Source: a virus. From it: a DNA stretch of 20,347 nt. Below are positions 15,085 to 20,347 of the stretch, piece after piece; within the stretch, counting starts at the first letter, position 1, and each line of letters opens with the position of its first letter. Both the position numbers and the translations under genes were made by a program. The notes beneath the pieces were generated by a model. That model saw only the letters and a program-made list of their open reading frames with translations, had not been told where the DNA came from and searched no databases. The DNA is taken from IMG/VR virus record IMGVR_UViG_3300035158_000033, positions 1 to 20,347 of that record. One strand, written 5' to 3'.

Positions 15085-15981
15085 ATGCCGCAAGTCTTGG
15101 GAATAAAGAACGCAAGTCATTCCGCAAGCTTGAAGCTTGAAAAGCGAGAAAAGCTTTGGGCAAGACGCAAGACGTTCCGGCGGACCTATTACGTCTTGTC
15201 GGATGACGTAAACCAAACCGAAGATGACATTGTTACAACAACGGGAATCCCGCCGCTTTTTTCCGCGTTGAACGGGGCGTTTTGTGTGTCCCAAGACCCG
15301 AAAGAAAACTCCCGGGTTGTCCATCCGTTGACCGGGGTTCCCACAATCCTTTGGGAAGTTGATTGCAAGTTTGATTCAAACGTTGACGTTGAACAAGACC
15401 AACCGCCGGAAGCCAAGCCCCCGGTCTTGCGATGGTACGGGGAAAGCGAAGAAGAAGTCCTTGAAAAAGACCTAATCACCGAAGACCCCATCCGGACGGA
15501 CGCGGAAGAACCGTTGATAGTGACAACGCAAATCCCGATTGCCGTTCTTGAAATCAAGCGTTATGAGTTCTATCCGTTCGATCCGGATATCATTTTGAAT
15601 TACGGAAACCATGTCAACACCGGGGCTTTTTACGGGGCCCCGTTGGGAACCGCGTTGATGATGCCCCCTTCCGCCGATGAAGAAACAATTGAAGGCGTCA
15701 AGTATGTTTCCGTAACATATCGGATCAAGTTCAAAATCCGCAAGATTGCCGGGGCAATGCAAGTTCAGACTTGGAAAGCCCGGGTTCTTCACGTTGGATA
15801 CAAGTTCAAGAATGATGACGGGAAGATTGCGATATATGAAGACAAGGACGGGAACCCCGCCCAAGTTTTCCTAATCAACGGAACCGGGAAGAAGAAAGCA
15901 ACCGGGGCGGACCCGGACTATAAAGAGTTCAACCGATACCCTTGGGCCGATTTCAACGCCTTGAACTTGGGCCCGTTTTGA
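15085..15981 (+). CDS. Putative distal tail/minor tail protein
   Basis: A 298-residue protein read from ATG 15085, 1 base after the tape-measure stop, with GGGGGTG as a site inside the end of that gene. An upstream in-frame TTG 15061 would overlap the tape measure. It is mostly beta-rich (IPIAVLEIKRYEFYPFDPDI, YVSVTYRIKFKIRKIAGAM, TWKARVLHVGYKF) and has repeated short loops. No signal or membrane segment is seen. Genes right after the tape measure usually encode distal tail or baseplate-hub parts, which is the basis for the call. I recognise no specific family. Confidence 0.5.
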   Translation: MPQVLGIKNASHSASLKLEKREKLWARRKTFRRTYYVLSDDVNQTEDDIVTTTGIPPLFSALNGAFCVSQDPKENSRVVHPLTGVPTILWEVDCKFDSNVDVEQDQPPEAKPPVLRWYGESEEEVLEKDLITEDPIRTDAEEPLIVTTQIPIAVLEIKRYEFYPFDPDIILNYGNHVNTGAFYGAPLGTALMMPPSADEETIEGVKYVSVTYRIKFKIRKIAGAMQVQTWKARVLHVGYKFKNDDGKIAIYEDKDGNPAQVFLINGTGKKKATGADPDYKEFNRYPWADFNALNLGPF

Positions 15982-16010
15982 TTGACCAATAAACCCGGCG
16001 GTTTTGAATA

Positions 16011-17171
16011 ATGGTTTGGGGATTCAACGAAAAAGAAGACGCCCTTTTTGCAAAAGAAGTTGCAAGGGAAAGAAGAACGAACCCTTGGAAGAAGACCGGG
16101 TTTCAATTCCCGGGGCGGGGCTTCAACTATTTGCGGGCGTATGTTGTTTCTCCGCAAGAAGTCATCCCGGGGGCCCGAAGGGTTGGAAACAAAGTCTTCT
16201 TGGGGTCCGGGAAATGTTGCGTCTTCATCCGGAAGAAGAATCTTGAAGAAGACGCTGCAAGGCGTCCGGAAAACTACTTGCAGACAACGGAGTTGATTCC
16301 CCGCCTTGATGAAGACGGGGACCGTCTTTTTGTTCGGGTCTTCAACCTTTGCCCGGAAACAATTCAACCCGTCAACGCTTGCGGCAAAGGATCGGAAGCC
16401 AACCTTGGTTGTGATGAACCGCTTTGCTTCGCGGTTTCGGATGTTTGGGGGGACTTGTATATTGTCAAGCAATGCGAGTGTCCTTGTTCTTCTTCTTTTT
16501 CCCTTTCATCCGCCGCTTCCGTTTCAAGTATCCCATCCGTTTCGGAATCCGTTTCCGCTTCGGAATCAAAATCCCTTTCCATTTCGGAATCGGTTTCCGT
16601 TTCGGAATCGGTCCCGTCTTCTTCCGCAATCGGTTCCGCTTCAATCCCGTCCGTTTCGGAATCCGAAGTCCCTTGCGATTATACGGGAACCGTTCAAGTC
16701 TACGTTCCAACCGCAACCTTTTCCCCGTTCACAATCACAATTCCGACCAAAATCTTGACGTATCGGGACGGGTTGCTTTGCACCGTCACCGATGGAAGCC
16801 CAACGTCAATTGACATTTCCCAATGTTGCTTGTATTGTTGCCCGTCTTCATCTTCAAGCAGTTCCGCTTCCGTTTCGAAGAAGCTTTTGGGCTTGTCCCA
16901 TAATCCGGAGCCGGCGGAATCGGTTTTGGAATCCGAACCCCCAACGCCCCCTTCATCTTCGGATGGGGCCGCTTCCGTTTCCGTTTCCGTCCCGCTTTCA
17001 TCTTCGGAAGGGGTGTCCGTTTCGGAATCCCTTTCCGTTTCGGAATCGGAATCAAAATCGGTTTCCGCTTCGGAATCCGTTTCGGAATCCGTTTCCGCTT
17101 CGGGGTCCGCAAGTCTTCCGTCCGTTTCCGGGTCCGTTGGGTCAACAAGCCCAACAAGTTTGTCAAGTTGA
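16011..17171 (+). CDS. Cys/Ser-rich repeat tail surface protein
   Basis: A 386-residue protein in five parts. Residues 1-155 form a globular N-terminal domain with several Cys (GKCCVF, NLCPE, NACGKG, CDEPLC). At ~155-159 lies a CECPC cluster, then a Ser/Val/Glu-rich tract to ~220 built from S-V-S-E-S type units. Residues ~221-275 are a second domain (DYTGTVQVYVPTATF...DISQCCLYCC). Residues ~278-386 are a second Ser-rich tract with the same S-E-S-V-S units. Each Ser tract follows a Cys cluster. Such tracts are usually extended stalks and typical O-glycosylation targets. The two genes that follow encode fused glycan enzymes, so I infer a glycosylated tail fibre or adhesin. Assignment to the tail rests on its place after the tape-measure region. 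Confidence 0.62.
   Translation: MVWGFNEKEDALFAKEVARERRTNPWKKTGFQFPGRGFNYLRAYVVSPQEVIPGARRVGNKVFLGSGKCCVFIRKKNLEEDAARRPENYLQTTELIPRLDEDGDRLFVRVFNLCPETIQPVNACGKGSEANLGCDEPLCFAVSDVWGDLYIVKQCECPCSSSFSLSSAASVSSIPSVSESVSASESKSLSISESVSVSESVPSSSAIGSASIPSVSESEVPCDYTGTVQVYVPTATFSPFTITIPTKILTYRDGLLCTVTDGSPTSIDISQCCLYCCPSSSSSSSASVSKKLLGLSHNPEPAESVLESEPPTPPSSSDGAASVSVSVPLSSSEGVSVSESLSVSESESKSVSASESVSESVSASGSASLPSVSGSVGSTSPTSLSS
16488..16671 (+). repeat. First Ser-rich repeat tract (degenerate DNA repeat)
   Basis: Units like TCCGTTTCGGAATC and TTCCGCTTCGGAATC recur with small changes and encode SVSES/SASES-type residues 160-220. The repeat is degenerate, so there is no exact unit length. Slippage could change stalk length. 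Confidence 0.75.
16845..17168 (+). repeat. Second Ser-rich repeat tract (degenerate DNA repeat)
   Basis: The same GTTTCGGAATC-like units recur, mostly at 16975-17110, and encode residues ~279-386. An interrupted stretch (KKLLGLSHNPEPAE) lies near 16875-16920 and breaks the Ser pattern. Confidence 0.72.
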
Positions 17172-17198
17172 AAAGGGGACAATCAAGGGGACATCATG
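17172..17198 (+). promoter_or_regulatory. Doubled ribosome-site segment before the GT25 gene
   Basis: AAAGGGGACA appears at 17172-17181 and AAGGGGACA again at 17185-17193, just before ATG 17196. The second copy is the AAGGGGACATCATG start context used by several genes here. The duplication may strengthen initiation. Confidence 0.5.
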
Positions 17199-18548
17199 AA
17201 ATTGAAAGACGCTTTCAAAAGGGTCTATTGCGTCAACTTGAAAAGACGCCAAGACCGTTGGGAACAATTTCTTGAAGGGTTGCCGGATGATTGGCCCTTT
17301 CCCAAGATTGAACGCTTTGAAGCGATTGATGGAAAGAAGGCGAAGCATCCCGATTGGTGGAAGGCGGGGCCTGGGGCTTGGGGATGTTACCGTTCCCACC
17401 TTCGGATTCTTGAAGATTGCTTGAACAACGGAATCCCGTCCGTCTTGTTGCTTGAAGATGACGCTTTGTTTCTTCCGGACTTCCGCCGCAAGGTTGAACG
17501 CTTCTTCAAGTTTCTTCCGGAAGATTGGGAAATGATATATCTTGGCGGACAACACTTGATGATCGACAAGCACCCGCCGCTGAAGATCAACAAAGCGGTC
17601 TTTCAACCCTTCAACGTCAACCGGACGCACGCCTTCGGGATTCGCGGGGATATGATCCGCGTTGTCTACAAACACTTATTGCGGAATGATTGGGTCAACG
17701 CCCAACATATTGACCATCACTTAGGCCGCTTGCACCAAGGGCGGGACCACCGCATATACTGCCCTTGGGAATGGTTGGTTGGTCAAGCGGAAGGACAAAG
17801 CAACATTTCCGGACGGAATCCCCCGGACCGCTTTTGGGCCCCCGCCGAACAACTTGAAGCGTTTGACGCGGAAGCTTCCCCGTTGGTTGTTGTCATCGGT
17901 CTTCATTCATCCGGGTCTTCCGCCCTTGCCGGGGTCTTGCATCATTTGGGACTTCACTTGGGCAATCGACTCGTGGGATATTACGGGACGGACCCCAACG
18001 GGGCTTGCGGGTTTGAAGCGGTCCGCTTGTTTCAGATATGCGAAAAGGCAATCCCGTTCCCCGCAACGGAACGGAAGATCAAGCGGGGGGAACTTTGGGC
18101 CGAATTGCGGGCGTTCATCAACGAAAAGAAGCGGGAAGCTTTCTTCAAGGGAACGCTTGCCGCTTTGAAGTATCCGCAACTTTGCCAAATGGGCCCACAA
18201 CTTCGCAACCTTTGCGGGAAGAACTTGCGGGTCATTCATATTGACCGCCCGATTGAAGATTCAATCCGGTCAATGCAAAAGCGTCCGGATGTCAAGCGGA
18301 ACGGAATCAAGCCCCGGGACGTTGCGGAACATCAACGTTGGCTTGCGGAAGGGAAGCAAGACTTGCTTCAAAGCTTGCCCCCTTCCCAAGTCTTGACCGT
18401 CCGGTTCAAGACCCTTCTTTCCCATCCCCGCGTTGCAATCACGCAAATCAAAAAGTTCTTGAGGATCAAGCCAACCCGGGAACAAATTCAACGGGCCCTT
18501 GATTCCGTTGACCCGTCAAAGCAAACCGTCAAAGGGGACAAACAATGA
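17196..18548 (+). CDS. GT25-family glycosyltransferase fused to sulfotransferase
   Basis: A 450-residue two-domain enzyme from ATG 17196. Residues ~8-200 match the LPS glycosyltransferase family 25: VYCVNLKRRQDRW at 10-22, ERFEAIDGK at 39-47, GAWGCYRSHLRILED at 60-74, and the acidic catalytic-type LLLEDDALF at 84-92. Residues ~229-430 look like a sulfotransferase: the PAPS-binding P-loop GLHSSGSSALAGVLHHLG at 235-252, and a later RVIHIDRPIEDSIRSM segment at 345-360 resembling the 3'-phosphate binding region. The enzyme would add a sugar and could sulfate it. It follows directly after the Ser-rich tail protein. The family calls rest on motifs; acceptor and sugar are unknown. Confidence 0.8.
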   Translation: MKLKDAFKRVYCVNLKRRQDRWEQFLEGLPDDWPFPKIERFEAIDGKKAKHPDWWKAGPGAWGCYRSHLRILEDCLNNGIPSVLLLEDDALFLPDFRRKVERFFKFLPEDWEMIYLGGQHLMIDKHPPLKINKAVFQPFNVNRTHAFGIRGDMIRVVYKHLLRNDWVNAQHIDHHLGRLHQGRDHRIYCPWEWLVGQAEGQSNISGRNPPDRFWAPAEQLEAFDAEASPLVVVIGLHSSGSSALAGVLHHLGLHLGNRLVGYYGTDPNGACGFEAVRLFQICEKAIPFPATERKIKRGELWAELRAFINEKKREAFFKGTLAALKYPQLCQMGPQLRNLCGKNLRVIHIDRPIEDSIRSMQKRPDVKRNGIKPRDVAEHQRWLAEGKQDLLQSLPPSQVLTVRFKTLLSHPRVAITQIKKFLRIKPTREQIQRALDSVDPSKQTVKGDKQ

Positions 18549-19894
18549 CCGTCAAAATCTGGACATATTGGGAAGACAAACCCGGGAAGAAGCGGACCCC
18601 GCTTCAAGACCTTTGCTTTGAAACGTTGAAGCGGAACAATCCGGGCTTCCGCGTTGTCGGTCCGGAAGACATCCGGAAGATGGGGGGCGGTTCCGTCTTG
18701 AAGCTTGCGGAAGGGGTCCCGATTCCGCAACGTTCCGACTTGATCCGCCTTTGGTTGCTTCACAAGAAGGGCGGGGTTTGGGTTGACGCGGACACCGTTG
18801 CAACCGGGCCCTTTGAACCGTCATTCATTGAAGCGATTGAATGCGGGGAATATGAACTTGTCGGCCATTGGAATCCCGCAATCAAGAAGGGTTGGGGTTG
18901 TGACGGTTTGCTTGCAACGCCCTTCGGGGGTCCCGCCGGTTCCCAAGCTTTGCTTGAAGGGTTCAAGCGTTGCCGGGGAATGATTGAAAACATGAAGAAC
19001 GGGAAGGGCGTTCCCTACGGTCAATCGTCCGTTGGCTTGTTGTCCCAATTATACAAGCAACAAACCTTCAAAGTCCGCCGGTTTGAACATTGGCGGTTGA
19101 GCCCGATCCCTTGGTTCCGGGCGGGAAATCTTTTCCGGAAGGAGCGGAGGTCTTGGGGTCATGAAATCGCGGGTTGTTGGAATCCCAACGCTTGCGTATA
19201 TCACTTGACCAACGTTCCCGCCGATCAATTCAAGAACGCAACCCGGGAAGAACTTTTGAAGGGAAAAAGCTTCTTGTCTTTTATCATCCAAAAGGGGCTT
19301 TGCCTTCATCCCGCCGTCCCCTTCCCCGCAATTGAAATCTTGAAGCGTCTTCCGGACGGTCCCGCCCGGATGGTTGAACTTGGCGTTCTTCGCGGAAGCA
19401 ACCCCCGCAACCTTCTTCATCAAAAGAAAGACCTTCAATATATCGGGGTTGATCCTTGGAAGAAGCTTCCGCCCGAAGACCCGGATTCAAAGGGGTCCGC
19501 GTTGTCTTTCGATTGCAGACAATGGCCCCGGATTATGGGGCAAGCCCAAAAGCTTCTTCAGCCTTTTGATGATCGGGTCAAGCTATACCGTCAAACTTCA
19601 ATGCAAGCAATCCGGGCAATCAAGCCCCGGTCCGTTGATCTTGTCTTCATCGACGCTTGCCATTCTTTCCCTTGCGTCCGGGATGACTTGCATTGGGAAA
19701 ACCGGATCAAGCCCGGGGGTTGGATTTGCGGTCATGATTATGACAACCCCGGCCGGAAGGGATACGGGGTCAACAAAGCGGTTGACCAATTCGCCAAGAT
19801 CAACGGGCTTGAGCTTGAAACCGGGGAAGGGATGACTTGGTTTGTCCGCATCCCGAAGAAGGAGTTGAAGCAACTTCCGGGGGGGACATCATGA
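18545..19894 (+). CDS. GT32-like glycosyltransferase fused to SAM methyltransferase
   Basis: A 449-residue enzyme from ATG 18545, which overlaps the previous stop (ATGA). The N-terminal part (1-~230) has the GT32/DXD signature: KIWTYWEDKPG at 4-14, PQRSDLIRLWLLHKKGGVWVD at 61-81 and DAD at 81-83. A Gly-rich segment follows. The C-terminal part (~265-440) is a class I SAM methyltransferase (Methyltransf_24 type): motif I VELGVLRGSN at 277-286, VDLVFIDACHS at 364-373 and GGWICGHDYD at 391-400. It would transfer a sugar and methylate a glycan or its carrier. It is co-transcribed with the GT25-sulfotransferase and the Ser-rich protein, which supports one pathway. Confidence 0.82.
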   Translation: MTVKIWTYWEDKPGKKRTPLQDLCFETLKRNNPGFRVVGPEDIRKMGGGSVLKLAEGVPIPQRSDLIRLWLLHKKGGVWVDADTVATGPFEPSFIEAIECGEYELVGHWNPAIKKGWGCDGLLATPFGGPAGSQALLEGFKRCRGMIENMKNGKGVPYGQSSVGLLSQLYKQQTFKVRRFEHWRLSPIPWFRAGNLFRKERRSWGHEIAGCWNPNACVYHLTNVPADQFKNATREELLKGKSFLSFIIQKGLCLHPAVPFPAIEILKRLPDGPARMVELGVLRGSNPRNLLHQKKDLQYIGVDPWKKLPPEDPDSKGSALSFDCRQWPRIMGQAQKLLQPFDDRVKLYRQTSMQAIRAIKPRSVDLVFIDACHSFPCVRDDLHWENRIKPGGWICGHDYDNPGRKGYGVNKAVDQFAKINGLELETGEGMTWFVRIPKKELKQLPGGTS

Positions 19895-20220
19895 AGAAGA
19901 AACCGCCAACCCCGATCCGCCGGGGCAATAAACCCCGGAGGTCCCGAAAAGGGGTGTCGATGAACGCAAATGACGCGGACTTGCTTGAAGTTCAAGCGAT
20001 GATTCTTCCTTTGTTGGAACGAGCAGCGGAATCGGGAAGCTTTGTTGCGGCGGTCTTCGCACCCAACGGGAATCGGGTTGTCTTGCATTGGTTGACGCAA
20101 GAGTTTCCCCCGGAAGATTTCCCCGCCTGCGTTCAATTGCTTGACGCGGAGTTGAAGAAAGAACGGGCCCGGATTGAACGCGAAGCGGCCCGGGTTGCGA
20201 AAGTGAACAAGCGTTCATGA
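19891..20220 (+). CDS. Small hypothetical helical protein
   Basis: A 109-residue protein from ATG 19891, which overlaps the previous stop (ATGA) and has GGGGACATC upstream. The start is basic and Pro-rich (MKKKPPTPIRRGNKPRRSRKG). Helices follow (ADLLEVQAMILPLLERAAE), then a beta segment (SFVAAVFAPNGNRVVLHWL), then a charged helix (DAELKKERARIEREAARVAKV). I do not recognise a family. An ORF of the same length is open on the other strand between inverted copies of the start motif. I prefer the + strand protein because its composition and coupling match its neighbours. Confidence 0.65.
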   Translation: MKKKPPTPIRRGNKPRRSRKGVSMNANDADLLEVQAMILPLLERAAESGSFVAAVFAPNGNRVVLHWLTQEFPPEDFPACVQLLDAELKKERARIEREAARVAKVNKRS

Positions 20221-20229
20221 TGTCCCCTT

Positions 20230-20294
20230 CCCGCCCGGACCAAACCCGCGGGGGGTGTCTCCTCCCCTTCGGGGGCGGTTCGGGCGGGGCTTTT
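20230..20294 (+). terminator. Strong hairpin with UUCG loop ending the module
   Basis: CCCGCCCGGACC (20230-20241) pairs with GGTTCGGGCGGG (20277-20288), 12 pairs with one G-U. Inside, CCCC-TTCG-GGGG (20264-20275) forms a second hairpin with a stable UUCG tetraloop. GCTTTT follows (20289-20294). It begins 9 bases after the last stop. This is the best intrinsic terminator in the window and probably ends the late transcript. Confidence 0.72.
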
Positions 20295-20347
20295 CCGCTG
20301 CGGATCGGCGGACGCCCGGAACCGGGGCAAATCCCGCCGGAACGCCC

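Noticed and set aside
16488-17168. CRISPR-like repeat array
   Set aside because: The repeats are degenerate, in frame, and encode Ser-rich protein; there are no regular spacers.

Overview
The window is a fragment of a tailed double-stranded DNA bacteriophage or prophage (Caudoviricetes) with siphovirus-type tail genes. It holds a lambda-type portal, a prohead protease fused to the major capsid protein, a DUF2190 capsid decoration protein, connector proteins, a tail-tube protein, two overlapping chaperone-like ORFs and an 825-residue tape measure. No sheath, baseplate, integrase, replication, terminase, tRNA or CRISPR sequence is visible. All 23 genes I call lie on the + strand with overlapping or nearly touching ends, so this looks like one late morphogenesis transcript. 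The host cannot be named from sequence alone. Secreted proteins with Sec signals, Pro/Gly-rich linkers and long Ser-rich tracts suggest an environmental bacterium, perhaps of the Planctomycetes type, but that is only a guess.

Layout. 1-1016: end of a small virion-type protein and a GT32-like glycosyltransferase. 1021-5751: portal, protease-scaffold-capsid fusion and decoration protein, with a GC-rich hairpin after each of the last two. 5838-7670: putative head-tail connector, tail-terminator-like protein, tail-tube protein and an unknown. 7691-10889: an accessory block (DUF1353 protein, small unknowns, two exported proteins, a papain-like cysteine peptidase). 10886-15981: chaperone-like pair, HK97-gp10-like protein, small membrane protein, tape measure and an unknown tail protein. 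16011-19894: a Cys/Ser-rich repeat surface protein followed by two fused enzymes, a GT25 glycosyltransferase-sulfotransferase and a GT32 glycosyltransferase-methyltransferase. 19891-20294: a small unknown and a strong hairpin with a UUCG tetraloop that probably ends the transcript.

The most interesting part is 16011-19894. A serine-rich stalk-like tail protein sits next to enzymes that could build, sulfate and methylate a glycan. I infer a phage-encoded virion glycosylation system, possibly helped by the GT32 enzyme at 330-1016. Two further points concern expression and base composition. A strong internal ribosome site inside the protease-capsid gene could make the capsid protein separately. 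The DNA is also depleted of CTG/CAG in every frame, with near-exclusive CAA for Gln.
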